A stretch of DNA of 64,000 nucleotides, taken from assembly GCA_038380435.1 (NCBI GenBank), contig JAWZYU010000693.1:1-64000 (forward strand), given 5' to 3'. Of the stretch, positions 22,836 through 34,215 are shown in pieces. Position 1 is the first letter of the stretch. Every line of letters starts with the position of its first letter. Source of the DNA: Ryuthela nishihirai. Taxonomy: Eukaryota > Arthropoda > Arachnida > Araneae > Heptathelidae. The position numbers were made by a program, and so were the translations under genes. The notes beneath the pieces were generated by a model. The model did not search any database. It saw only the letters and a list, made by a program, of their open reading frames with translations, and was not told where the DNA came from.

Positions 22836-23673
22836 GTGTGAAAATAATTTAATGTTTGGTGTATTCCCCCGCTCTAAGGGGAAGTGGTTATGTGGTTAGG
22901 GTGTAGGTGTCGCGTGAAATTTTTTCGGTGTACTCTCCCCCCTAACAGGAAGGGGTTATGTGGCTTGGTTTTAGGTAGCGTGTGAAAATTTTTTTGTGTA
23001 TTCCCCCCCCCCCTCTAAGAGGAAGGGGTTATGTTGGTTGGGTGTAGGTATCGTGTGAAATTTTTTCGACGAACTCTCCCCCCCTAACAGGAAGGGGTCA
23101 TGTCGGTTGGTTGTAGGTAGCTTGTGAAAATTTTTTGGTGTAATCCCACAGTCCAATAGGAAGGGGTTATTTGGGTTGGGTGTAGGTATCCTGTGAAAAT
23201 TTTTCGGTGTACTCTCCCCCCCCATAAGAGGAAGGGGTTATGTTGGTTGGTTGTAGGTAGCGTGTGAAATTTTTTTGGTGTATTCCCACCGTCCAAAAGG
23301 AAGGGGTTATGTGGATTAGGTGTAGGTATCGTGTGAAATTTTTTCGGTGTACTCTCCCCCCCATAAGAGGAAGGGGTTATGTTGGTTGGTTGTAGGTAGC
23401 GTGTGAAATTTTTTTGGTGTATTCCCACCGTCCAAAAGGAAGGGGTTATGTGGATTAGGTGTAGGTATCGTGTGAAATATTTTCGGTGTACTCTCCCCCC
23501 CCCCCCTTCCATAAGAGGAAGGGGCTATGTGGGTTGGTTGTAGGTAGCGTGTGAAAATTTTTTGGTGTATTCCCACCGTCCAATAGGAAGGGGTTGTGTG
23601 AAATTTTTTCGGTGTATCCCCCCCTCCTCTAAGAGGAAGGGGTTATGTGGGTTGGGTGTCGAGGACCTGTGAA
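22836..23673. repeat. 69-bp-period minisatellite, spacer 5
   Basis: 838 bp with a C12 run. It has the C variant at 23070 and a private A at 23479. Confidence 0.92.
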
Positions 23674-23935
23674 TTATTTTTTTTTCTTTTGTACCTTATT
23701 ATGAAGTGTCGGGTGACTCTCAACTTCCCTTCACACTTTATCCAGGCTTAGGACTGGCAGCGCATTGCGCTGGCGTGTTTAAAAGTTGTCTGTCTCTCTG
23801 GTGGACTTGGTATCATAGCACAATGTGCAGAGTTTTACAACGACATAGAAAAAAGAATACAATGCACAGCAAAAGTGACATACAAACAATACAAACATAC
23901 AGGAAACAGCGAGAGTGTCTTCTCTTTGCTTTTAA

Positions 23936-24022
23936 GAAATTTTTTATATTTTTTTTTATTTTTGAACATTTAAATTTTTTTTTTTTTATTTTTGAACATT
24001 TAAATATTTTTTTTTTTTTGGT
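23936..24022 (-). terminator. A-rich tract with two AATAAA signals, 3' of transporter copy 6 (reference copy)
   Basis: On the minus strand this tract begins about 115 bp after the TGA stop. It is a run of A blocks interrupted by two copies of a 30-bp repeat containing ATTTAAATGTTCAAAAATAA. AATAAA occurs at 23985-23990 and 23955-23960. It probably supplies the transporter's polyadenylation signals. Next to a single-exon coding region it also resembles a decayed retrocopy tail. The equivalent tract lies before every copy's stop (for example 3781-3865). Confidence 0.5.
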
Positions 24023-24135
24023 TTTTTGATTTTCACTTAATTCTTCTTTCAGTTTTTCCTGTTTAGGATGCCAAACCCTTCCCGGACATGGTAGTCAGTC
24101 CCGGAAGGGGAGGCCACTTCCCGATAGCTGCGACA

Positions 24136-25527
24136 TCACACTGCGGTGGTGAAGACGTCGAGCCGTTCCTTGAGCGACGCTGCCGCCCGACCCCTCCTCT
24201 GGATCAAGACAGCAGAGACGTGCAAGGCGACGCCGAAGGCCGTGGCCACACACATCTTCGATCCCATGAAGAGCAGGACTGCGCGGTCGCCACCGGTGGA
24301 CCGGAGCAGTCCTGCCACGGGAGGGTAGATGAGGTTGGCCACTCCCTGGAAGAGCCGCACCAGGGTGAAGGTGCCGTTCATGTTGTCGACTCCGTGATTC
24401 GAGCTAAGCAGGAGGGGGATCAGGATGGTCCACACTCCGGTTCCCACTCCTGCGGCGACGGAGGCAACAACAAGCTGCCAGTACTCGCGGCAGAAAGGCA
24501 GTGAGATGACGGCTGCAGCCGAGACGGAGACGGCCGCGATGTATTCGGCTGTCCTCGGCAGGGGAGAGCGGCTGGCGAGAAGACCATACGAGAGGCGCAC
24601 GACCAGGTCGCCGGCAGCAGAGTAGGCGAGAAGCAGCATGGCACTGCTCTTCTCGATCCCCAGCGACTTGGCGTGCTGGGGAATGTAGTGCAGGAAGTGA
24701 GGGTTGCCCATACCCATCGCGAAGATGGAAGCGCTCGTGAGGAGGAACAGGCCGTCCGTGAGGAAACGGAGGGACAGCCTCTCGGCGACCACCTTCGCGC
24801 AGGATCTGGGTGCCAGCTCTCCAGCTTCCGCGGGGGTCACGACGACGGCATCGTTGTTGCCGCCGGCGGGCACCTCGCGGAAGCGGTTCTCGGGCCGAAC
24901 GAAGAGCAGGCCGCAGACTGCGATGAGCGTGAAGCAGCCGGCCAGCACGAGGAACGTGTAGTGCAGGCCGACCGCCAGCAGCAGCTCGTTGATCGCAGTG
25001 GGCAGGGCCATGGCCCCGAAGCAGCCTCCCGACAGGGCGACGGCCATCGCTGCCGGCCTCCGTGTCGTGAAGTACTTTCCAGTGCACACTATGCCGGTGG
25101 TGATGGCAAAGGATGCACCGACCCCCATGAGGCCTCCAATGGTACCTATGAGGAAGGAACCGGAGGTGGCCAGGTAGCTGAGGGCAAGGCCAGCGCTGCA
25201 CAGCAATCCGCCCAGACACACGAGCGGCCTGTATCCGAAGGTAGACATGAGGATCCCTGTCACCGGTGAGAAGACCAGCGATAGGGTTCCTAGCAGCCCC
25301 GGGATCCAGGCCGCCTGGGACGGAGATGTATCAGGAAACTCCAGGAAGATCGCCACCTTCAGAGCGCTGAAGGACTTGACGAATCCTGAAAGGAGAAAGG
25401 TTATGAGAAAGCAGCCACCAGCGACGGCCCACCCGTATCCTCCATCGGGTGGAACCATCTTGGTGGCTGTGGTGGCGTTGGCACGCTCTTCCTCTACTCC
25501 CTTCGTCGCTGCAACTGGAACGGACAT
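24136..25527 (-). CDS. SLC16-family transporter-like protein, copy 6 (intact)
   Basis: The full-length 463-residue frame has the same start, TGA stop and key residues (K51, D307, R311) as copy 4. Its downstream spacer (spacer 5) carries two private or semi-private base variants, but the coding region itself shows none. Confidence 0.93.
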   Translation of the reverse strand: MSVPVAATKGVEEERANATTATKMVPPDGGYGWAVAGGCFLITFLLSGFVKSFSALKVAIFLEFPDTSPSQAAWIPGLLGTLSLVFSPVTGILMSTFGYRPLVCLGGLLCSAGLALSYLATSGSFLIGTIGGLMGVGASFAITTGIVCTGKYFTTRRPAAMAVALSGGCFGAMALPTAINELLLAVGLHYTFLVLAGCFTLIAVCGLLFVRPENRFREVPAGGNNDAVVVTPAEAGELAPRSCAKVVAERLSLRFLTDGLFLLTSASIFAMGMGNPHFLHYIPQHAKSLGIEKSSAMLLLAYSAAGDLVVRLSYGLLASRSPLPRTAEYIAAVSVSAAAVISLPFCREYWQLVVASVAAGVGTGVWTILIPLLLSSNHGVDNMNGTFTLVRLFQGVANLIYPPVAGLLRSTGGDRAVLLFMGSKMCVATAFGVALHVSAVLIQRRGRAAASLKERLDVFTTAV

Positions 25528-25548
25528 GGTGGAATCCGGCTCAGGTCA

Positions 25549-25579
25549 CTGCAAAAGAAGGAGAAAAAAAATTAATAAT
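25549..25579 (-). promoter_or_regulatory. 3' splice acceptor before copy 6 ATG
   Basis: T8 tract plus CAG, identical to copy 5. Confidence 0.62.
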
Positions 25580-26009
25580 TAGAATTGGTACAGCTAATAT
25601 AAATCAGTAGTGCGTCGACTAAAGACCACTACAGACTATGCTGAAGAATACTGAACCAAAGAGTAAGCGAAAAGGTTACTATGAGGTAAAGTCGGGAGCT
25701 GGAAAACGCACGTCTGTAGCTGTCAGTGGTCGCAGAGCAAAGGGACGGGCGTTGCACTCAGTGGCACGAGTTGTAAAACCCGTTGGCGTCAGGGGGAAAA
25801 CCCAGGGGATTAGTAAAACCCGTTGGCGTCAGGGAGAAAACCCACGGGTTTACCTACTACCGGTCGTACAAGGTTCGGGTTTCGCGCTGCCATCTATGTG
25901 CAAGCATGGGAACTAATTTTTCTTCACCTATCCCCATTTTTTTCCCTTGCTCCACCGAGTGGTACATATGTATATGTATATATTTTTTTTTATTTCATTT
26001 TTTCCAGCG

Positions 26010-26043
26010 TGACGTCACCTGCAAACGAGACAGTGCTATATAT
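26010..26043 (+). promoter_or_regulatory. CRE palindrome and TATA box, spacer 6
   Basis: Both motifs are unchanged. Confidence 0.5.
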
Positions 26044-27874
26044 GCGAGAAGAATATGGGGCAAGTAGAGTATACACAAGTTTATTAAAGTTTATAAGATA
26101 ACGATAGGAAATTTTAAAGTAATTTTCCTAATAAAATAAACAACCAGTACCAAATGTTTCTAAAATAATTCAATACCAGATGTTTACCGATCGTCAAACT
26201 ACTCACGTGTTGACAATTCGATTTCGTTACCATCGTTGAAAGGTTGATAATAGACTTTTTTTTCTTGAAATTTCCGTCATATCTATCTATTCTACCAACG
26301 CATGGAACTCCAGAAGAGTTTATCAAATGTTGTTTTTGATCTAAATTGGGACTGATTTTGCTGTAGGAATCGTTTCCTCTGGCATAAACGTTAGAAAGGA
26401 TCCAAATTAATATATTTTTGCCTTAACGAATAATGGAGAAAAAAATGTCGTTTATTTAAATAAAATATCTCAGCTATTTTTGCCTAAATGAAACGGAAAA
26501 TTTTCTTCTTATTAAATTCTTTCATTTGCTACAGTAAATAAGCCATTCTAGAGTAAATAAGCTATTATATTAAGCTTATTTTGCTAGAGTAAATAAGCTT
26601 TCATTTGCTAGAGTAATTTCTAACCGCTTGGGTGAAGTTACCTTTACGTTTTGCCCTGCTATGCTTGTTTGGGAAAAGCTTTTCTGAATATCCTTTAATT
26701 ACTCTATATGATTTCGCAAACGTATATCAGTTTATAAGGGGACATCGTATTTTGAAGTTTTCCGATTTATTGGTATATCTAGTGTGAGGTAATTCTGTCG
26801 GAATAATTTTTCACTGCATAAGAAACTAACGGCTACTCACCACACTTCCCTTAATTGTCCGGATGATTTTAGAGAGGTATAAAAGTGTAAAACTGAAAAA
26901 TGAATCTAACACGGAAAAATCTAAATCTGACAACAAAGGACAACCTATATATGACGTAGCAACGGTCTGCCCTACGCAACAGTACTCTCTGAAGGCTTTC
27001 ATATCGTATATTATTTTCGCTGCGCAACAATTGGAATTCGAAAAAAACAATTGTTGTTCCTCAATTGTTATCGGTTGGCTTCGAAAAACGATGCTATGGA
27101 TTCGTGGTTGTTTTACTCGGCCTTTGATCGAACGGAGACTTCCATTCCCTTTCCTTCCTGTCGACGGAGAATTTCAGAGCAAGTGTGTTATGCGATCCCT
27201 TTTTTTTTTGTCACACTATCGTTTTATTTCTTTTAGTTCTTCTGTAGGAGAGGGTCTATGGGTTGTGCGATCCACTTAGAGGTTCGATCGTGCCCATACC
27301 TGTGCTTTCCACAGACGTGAGTTATATGCTGTTTCTCCTAGAGTAGAGTGATTCACTGGATTTTTTTTTTTTTAAAGGTTTTCTAGGTTTTCCTTAGGAA
27401 TTGGCATTATTCCTGGGATTTTATTTGCTCACTTGTTCCTACCGCTTGGGTCGTGTCGGTCTTTCTTACTTCTGAGCAGCACTTTTTTTGCACACAATGG
27501 GCTAAAGGTCCAGGTCCCATAGACCACGAAGGCTCAGAGTAGGTTGGGGGGTACCCACTGGATCACCCAGTGGGGGGACAAGATGGTAGACTCCCCTCAA
27601 GGCCATCCAGCGTGTTCTTTAACGTGCACAGGATATGGCCCTCCCGCACACGGAGCCACGGCCTAATGTCCCATCCGACGGACGGAGGTCATTCCAATAC
27701 CATCGGTGTCCTCTACTGACCGCGGGTAGGGCGGAGATTAATGTAAACGCAGGAAGAGACTTATGGGTGGAGGGTCACCAGCGTGTGAATTTACTTTTTA
27801 AGTGTTCTGACCTCCTCCTCCAACCCTTCGAACAAAATAACAGGGAGGTGTTTTGTGAATTGGGTTTCGATGCC

Positions 27875-28714
27875 GTGTGAAAATAATTTAATGTTTGGTG
27901 TATTCCCCCGCTCTAAGGGGAAGTGGTTATGTGGTTAGGGTGTAGGTGTCGCGTGAAATTTTTTCGGTGTACTCTCCCCCCTAACAGGAAGGGGTTATGT
28001 GGCTTGGTTTTAGGTAGCGTGTGAAAATTTTTTTGTGTATTCCCCCCCCCCCTCTAAGAGGAAGGGGTTATGTTGGTTGGGTGTAGGTATCGTGTGAAAT
28101 TTTTTCGATGAACTCTCCCCCCCTAACAGGAAGGGGTCATGTCGGTTGGTTGTAGGTAGCTTGTGAAAATTTTTTGGTGTAATCCCACAGTCCAATAGGA
28201 AGGGGTTATTTGGGTTGGGTGTAGGTATCCTGTGAAAATTTTTCGGTGTACTCTCCCCCCCCATAAGAGGAAGGGGTTATGTTGGTTGGTTGTAGGTAGC
28301 GTGTGAAATTTTTTTGGTGTATTCCCACCGTCCAAAAGGAAGGGGTTATGTGGATTAGGTGTAGGTATCGTGTGAAATTTTTTCGGTGTACTCTCCCCCC
28401 CATAAGAGGAAGGGGTTATGTTGGTTGGTTGTAGGTAGCGTGTGAAATTTTTTTGGTGTATTCCCACCGTCCAAAAGGAAGGGGTTATGTGGATTAGGTG
28501 TAGGTATCGTGTGAAATTTTTTCGGTGTACTCTCCCCCCCCCCCCCCTTCCATAAGAGGAAGGGGCTATGTGGGTTGGTTGTAGGTAGCGTGTGAAAATT
28601 TTTTGGTGTATTCCCACCGTCCAATAGGAAGGGGTTGTGTGAAATTTTTTCGGTGTATCCCCCCCTCCTCTAAGAGGAAGGGGTTATGTGGGTTGGGTGT
28701 CGAGGACCTGTGAA
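27875..28714. repeat. 69-bp-period minisatellite, spacer 6
   Basis: 840 bp with a C14 run, as in spacer 2. Confidence 0.92.
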
Positions 28715-29176
28715 TTATTTTTTTTTCTTTTGTACCTTATTATGAAGTGTCGGGTGACTCTCAACTTCCCTTCACACTTTATCCAGGCTTAGGACTGGCA
28801 GCGCATTGCGCTGGCGTGTTTAAAAGTTGTCTGTCTCTCTGGTGGACTTGGTATCATAGCACAATGTGCAGAGTTTTACAACGACATAGAAAAAAGAATA
28901 CAATGCACAGCAAAAGTGACATACAAACAATACAAACATACAGGAAACAGCGAGAGTGTCTTCTCTTTGCTTTTAAGAAATTTTTTATATTTTTTTTTAT
29001 TTTTGAACATTTAAATTTTTTTTTTTTTATTTTTGAACATTTAAATATTTTTTTTTTTTTGGTTTTTTGATTTTCACTTAATTCTTCTTTCAGTTTTTCC
29101 TGTTTAGGATGCCAAACCCTTCCCGGACATGGTAGTCAGTCCCGGAAGGGGAGGCCACTTCCCGATAGCTGCGACA

Positions 29177-30568
29177 TCACACTGCGGTGGTGAAGACGTC
29201 GAGCCGTTCCTTGAGCGACGCTGCCGCCCGACCCCTCCTCTGGATCAAGACAGCAGAGACGTGCAAGGCGACGCCGAAGGCCGTGGCCACACACATCTTC
29301 GATCCCATGAAGAGCAGGACTGCGCGGTCGCCACCGGTGGACCGGAGCAGTCCTGCCACGGGAGGGTAGATGAGGTTGGCCACTCCCTGGAAGAGCCGCA
29401 CCAGGGTGAAGGTGCCGTTCATGTTGTCGACTCCGTGATTCGAGCTAAGCAGGAGGGGGATCAGGATGGTCCACACTCCGGTTCCCACTCCTGCGGCGAC
29501 GGAGGCAACAACAAGCTGCCAGTACTCGCGGCAGAAAGGCAGTGAGATGACGGCTGCAGCCGAGACGGAGACGGCCGCGATGTATTCGGCTGTCCTCGGC
29601 AGGGGAGAGCGGCTGGCGAGAAGACCATACGAGAGGCGCACGACCAGGTCGCCGGCAGCAGAGTAGGCGAGAAGCAGCATGGCACTGCTCTTCTCGATCC
29701 CCAGCGACTTGGCGTGCTGGGGAATGTAGTGCAGGAAGTGAGGGTTGCCCATACCCATCGCGAAGATGGAAGCGCTCGTGAGGAGGAACAGGCCGTCCGT
29801 GAGGAAACGGAGGGACAGCCTCTCGGCGACCACCTTCGCGCAGGATCTGGGTGCCAGCTCTCCAGCTTCCGCGGGGGTCACGACGACGGCATCGTTGTTG
29901 CCGCCGGCGGGCACCTCGCGGAAGCGGTTCTCGGGCCGAACGAAGAGCAGGCCGCAGACTGCGATGAGCGTGAAGCAGCCGGCCAGCACGAGGAACGTGT
30001 AGTGCAGGCCGACCGCCAGCAGCAGCTCGTTGATCGCAGTGGGCAGGGCCATGGCCCCGAAGCAGCCTCCCGACAGGGCGACGGCCATCGCTGCCGGCCT
30101 CCGTGTCGTGAAGTACTTTCCAGTGCACACTATGCCGGTGGTGATGGCAAAGGATGCACCGACCCCCATGAGGCCTCCAATGGTACCTATGAGGAAGGAA
30201 CCGGAGGTGGCCAGGTAGCTGAGGGCAAGGCCAGCGCTGCACAGCAATCCGCCCAGACACACGAGCGGCCTGTATCCGAAGGTAGACATGAGGATCCCTG
30301 TCACCGGTGAGAAGACCAGCGATAGGGTTCCTAGCAGCCCCGGGATCCAGGCCGCCTGGGACGGAGATGTATCAGGAAACTCCAGGAAGATCGCCACCTT
30401 CAGAGCGCTGAAGGACTTGACGAATCCTGAAAGGAGAAAGGTTATGAGAAAGCAGCCACCAGCGACGGCCCACCCGTATCCTCCATCGGGTGGAACCATC
30501 TTGGTGGCTGTGGTGGCGTTGGCACGCTCTTCCTCTACTCCCTTCGTCGCTGCAACTGGAACGGACAT
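29177..30568 (-). CDS. SLC16-family transporter-like protein, copy 7 (intact)
   Basis: The full-length 463-residue frame is unchanged from copy 4. The offset from copy 6 is 5,041 bp. The two extra bases come from a longer C run in the minisatellite of the intervening spacer, not from the gene. Confidence 0.93.
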   Translation of the reverse strand: MSVPVAATKGVEEERANATTATKMVPPDGGYGWAVAGGCFLITFLLSGFVKSFSALKVAIFLEFPDTSPSQAAWIPGLLGTLSLVFSPVTGILMSTFGYRPLVCLGGLLCSAGLALSYLATSGSFLIGTIGGLMGVGASFAITTGIVCTGKYFTTRRPAAMAVALSGGCFGAMALPTAINELLLAVGLHYTFLVLAGCFTLIAVCGLLFVRPENRFREVPAGGNNDAVVVTPAEAGELAPRSCAKVVAERLSLRFLTDGLFLLTSASIFAMGMGNPHFLHYIPQHAKSLGIEKSSAMLLLAYSAAGDLVVRLSYGLLASRSPLPRTAEYIAAVSVSAAAVISLPFCREYWQLVVASVAAGVGTGVWTILIPLLLSSNHGVDNMNGTFTLVRLFQGVANLIYPPVAGLLRSTGGDRAVLLFMGSKMCVATAFGVALHVSAVLIQRRGRAAASLKERLDVFTTAV

Positions 30569-30589
30569 GGTGGAATCCGGCTCAGGTCA

Positions 30590-30620
30590 CTGCAAAAGAA
30601 GGAGAAAAAAAATTAATAAT
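30590..30620 (-). promoter_or_regulatory. 3' splice acceptor before copy 7 ATG
   Basis: T8 tract plus CAG, identical to copy 5. Confidence 0.62.
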
Positions 30621-31050
30621 TAGAATTGGTACAGCTAATATAAATCAGTAGTGCGTCGACTAAAGACCACTACAGACTATGCTGAAGAATACTGAACCAA
30701 AGAGTAAGCGAAAAGGTTACTATGAGGTAAAGTCGGGAGCTGGAAAACGCACGTCTGTAGCTGTCAGTGGTCGCAGAGCAAAGGGACGGGCGTTGCACTC
30801 AGTGGCACGAGTTGTAAAACCCGTTGGCGTCAGGGGGAAAACCCAGGGGATTAGTAAAACCCGTTGGCGTCAGGGAGAAAACCCACGGGTTTACCTACTA
30901 CCGGTCGTACAAGGTTCGGGTTTCGCGCTGCCATCTATGTGCAAGCATGGGAACTAATTTTTCTTCACCTATCCCCATTTTTTTCCCTTGCTCCACCGAG
31001 TGGTACATATGTATATGTATATATTTTTTTTTATTTCATTTTTTCCAGCG

Positions 31051-31084
31051 TGACGTCACCTGCAAACGAGACAGTGCTATATAT
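31051..31084 (+). promoter_or_regulatory. CRE palindrome and TATA box, spacer 7
   Basis: Both motifs are unchanged. This is the last occurrence before the gap at spacer 8. Confidence 0.5.
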
Positions 31085-32915
31085 GCGAGAAGAATATGGG
31101 GCAAGTAGAGTATACACAAGTTTATTAAAGTTTATAAGATAACGATAGGAAATTTTAAAGTAATTTTCCTAATAAAATAAACAACCAGTACCAAATGTTT
31201 CTAAAATAATTCAATACCAGATGTTTACCGATCGTCAAACTACTCACGTGTTGACAATTCGATTTCGTTACCATCGTTGAAAGGTTGATAATAGACTTTT
31301 TTTTCTTGAAATTTCCGTCATATCTATCTATTCTACCAACGCATGGAACTCCAGAAGAGTTTATCAAATGTTGTTTTTGATCTAAATTGGGACTGATTTT
31401 GCTGTAGGAATCGTTTCCTCTGGCATAAACGTTAGAAAGGATCCAAATTAATATATTTTTGCCTTAACGAATAATGGAGAAAAAAATGTCGTTTATTTAA
31501 ATAAAATATCTCAGCTATTTTTGCCTAAATGAAACGGAAAATTTTCTTCTTATTAAATTCTTTCATTTGCTACAGTAAATAAGCCATTCTAGAGTAAATA
31601 AGCTATTATATTAAGCTTATTTTGCTAGAGTAAATAAGCTTTCATTTGCTAGAGTAATTTCTAACCGCTTGGGTGAAGTTACCTTTACGTTTTGCCCTGC
31701 TATGCTTGTTTGGGAAAAGCTTTTCTGAATATCCTTTAATTACTCTATATGATTTCGCAAACGTATATCAGTTTATAAGGGGACATCGTATTTTGAAGTT
31801 TTCCGATTTATTGGTATATCTAGTGTGAGGTAATTCTGTCGGAATAATTTTTCACTGCATAAGAAACTAACGGCTACTCACCACACTTCCCTTAATTGTC
31901 CGGATGATTTTAGAGAGGTATAAAAGTGTAAAACTGAAAAATGAATCTAACACGGAAAAATCTAAATCTGACAACAAAGGACAACCTATATATGACGTAG
32001 CAACGGTCTGCCCTACGCAACAGTACTCTCTGAAGGCTTTCATATCGTATATTATTTTCGCTGCGCAACAATTGGAATTCGAAAAAAACAATTGTTGTTC
32101 CTCAATTGTTATCGGTTGGCTTCGAAAAACGATGCTATGGATTCGTGGTTGTTTTACTCGGCCTTTGATCGAACGGAGACTTCCATTCCCTTTCCTTCCT
32201 GTCGACGGAGAATTTCAGAGCAAGTGTGTTATGCGATCCCTTTTTTTTTTGTCACACTATCGTTTTATTTCTTTTAGTTCTTCTGTAGGAGAGGGTCTAT
32301 GGGTTGTGCGATCCACTTAGAGGTTCGATCGTGCCCATACCTGTGCTTTCCACAGACGTGAGTTATATGCTGTTTCTCCTAGAGTAGAGTGATTCACTGG
32401 ATTTTTTTTTTTTTAAAGGTTTTCTAGGTTTTCCTTAGGAATTGGCATTATTCCTGGGATTTTATTTGCTCACTTGTTCCTACCGCTTGGGTCGTGTCGG
32501 TCTTTCTTACTTCTGAGCAGCACTTTTTTTGCACACAATGGGCTAAAGGTCCAGGTCCCATAGACCACGAAGGCTCAGAGTAGGTTGGGGGGTACCCACT
32601 GGATCACCCAGTGGGGGGACAAGATGGTAGACTCCCCTCAAGGCCATCCAGCGTGTTCTTTAACGTGCACAGGATATGGCCCTCCCGCACACGGAGCCAC
32701 GGCCTAATGTCCCATCCGACGGACGGAGGTCATTCCAATACCATCGGTGTCCTCTACTGACCGCGGGTAGGGCGGAGATTAATGTAAACGCAGGAAGAGA
32801 CTTATGGGTGGAGGGTCACCAGCGTGTGAATTTACTTTTTAAGTGTTCTGACCTCCTCCTCCAACCCTTCGAACAAAATAACAGGGAGGTGTTTTGTGAA
32901 TTGGGTTTCGATGCC

Positions 32916-33753
32916 GTGTGAAAATAATTTAATGTTTGGTGTATTCCCCCGCTCTAAGGGGAAGTGGTTATGTGGTTAGGGTGTAGGTGTCGCGTGAAAT
33001 TTTTTCGGTGTACTCTCCCCCCTAACAGGAAGGGGTTATGTGGCTTGGTTTTAGGTAGCGTGTGAAAATTTTTTTGTGTATTCCCCCCCCCCCTCTAAGA
33101 GGAAGGGGTTATGTTGGTTGGGTGTAGGTATCGTGTGAAATTTTTTCGATGAACTCTCCCCCCCTAACAGGAAGGGGTCATGTCGGTTGGTTGTAGGTAG
33201 CTTGTGAAAATTTTTTGGTGTAATCCCACAGTCCAATAGGAAGGGGTTATTTGGGTTGGGTGTAGGTATCCTGTGAAAATTTTTCGGTGTACTCTCCCCC
33301 CCCATAAGAGGAAGGGGTTATGTTGGTTGGTTGTAGGTAGCGTGTGAAATTTTTTTGGTGTATTCCCACCGTCCAAAAGGAAGGGGTTATGTGGATTAGG
33401 TGTAGGTATCGTGTGAAATTTTTTCGGTGTACTCTCCCCCCCATAAGAGGAAGGGGTTATGTTGGTTGGTTGTAGGTAGCGTGTGAAATTTTTTTGGTGT
33501 ATTCCCACCGTCCAAAAGGAAGGGGTTATGTGGATTAGGTGTAGGTATCGTGTGAAATTTTTTCGGTGTACTCTCCCCCCCCCCCCTTCCATAAGAGGAA
33601 GGGGCTATGTGGGTTGGTTGTAGGTAGCGTGTGAAAATTTTTTGGTGTATTCCCACCGTCCAATAGGAAGGGGTTGTGTGAAATTTTTTCGGTGTATCCC
33701 CCCCTCCTCTAAGAGGAAGGGGTTATGTGGGTTGGGTGTCGAGGACCTGTGAA
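32916..33753. repeat. 69-bp-period minisatellite, spacer 7
   Basis: 838 bp with a C12 run. Confidence 0.92.
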
Positions 33754-34215
33754 TTATTTTTTTTTCTTTTGTACCTTATTATGAAGTGTCGGGTGACTCT
33801 CAACTTCCCTTCACACTTTATCCAGGCTTAGGACTGGCAGCGCATTGCGCTGGCGTGTTTAAAAGTTGTCTGTCTCTCTGGTGGACTTGGTATCATAGCA
33901 CAATGTGCAGAGTTTTACAACGACATAGAAAAAAGAATACAATGCACAGCAAAAGTGACATACAAACAATACAAACATACAGGAAACAGCGAGAGTGTCT
34001 TCTCTTTGCTTTTAAGAAATTTTTTATATTTTTTTTTATTTTTGAACATTTAAATTTTTTTTTTTTTATTTTTGAACATTTAAATATTTTTTTTTTTTTG
34101 GTTTTTTGATTTTCACTTAATTCTTCTTTCAGTTTTTCCTGTTTAGGATGCCAAACCCTTCCCGGACATGGTAGTCAGTCCCGGAAGGGGAGGCCACTTC
34201 CCGATAGCTGCGACA

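Larger units (their letters stand above)
20489..24135. other. Spacer 5 (reference spacer, parts annotated separately)
   Basis: In order it holds: splice acceptor 20510-20540; 40-bp duplication 20734-20813; CRE and TATA 20971-21004; AATAAA pair 21091-21101; iterations and palindrome 21486-21580; candidate minus-strand donor 21796-21801; plus-strand TATAAAAG 21839-21846; CAATTG motifs 21987-22030; hairpin and dispersed-repeat-like sequence about 22505-22648; minisatellite 22836-23673; A-rich tract 23936-24022. The stretch 23674-23935 shows nothing recognisable. Variant bases are C at 23070 and A at 23479. Confidence 0.87.
25528..29176. other. Spacer 6
   Basis: It is 3,649 bp, two longer than spacer 5 because of the C14 run in the minisatellite. 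Otherwise the layout is the same and no gene is recognised. Confidence 0.87.
30569..34215. other. Spacer 7
   Basis: It is 3,647 bp, with the same layout as spacer 4 and no private variant noticed. No gene recognised. Confidence 0.87.

Noticed and set aside
23690..24070. Plus-strand splice acceptors in the T-rich tract (CTTTCAG, CTGTTTAG)
   Set aside because: They lie in long T runs antisense to the transporter 3' region, where such motifs arise by chance. No plus-strand exon follows.
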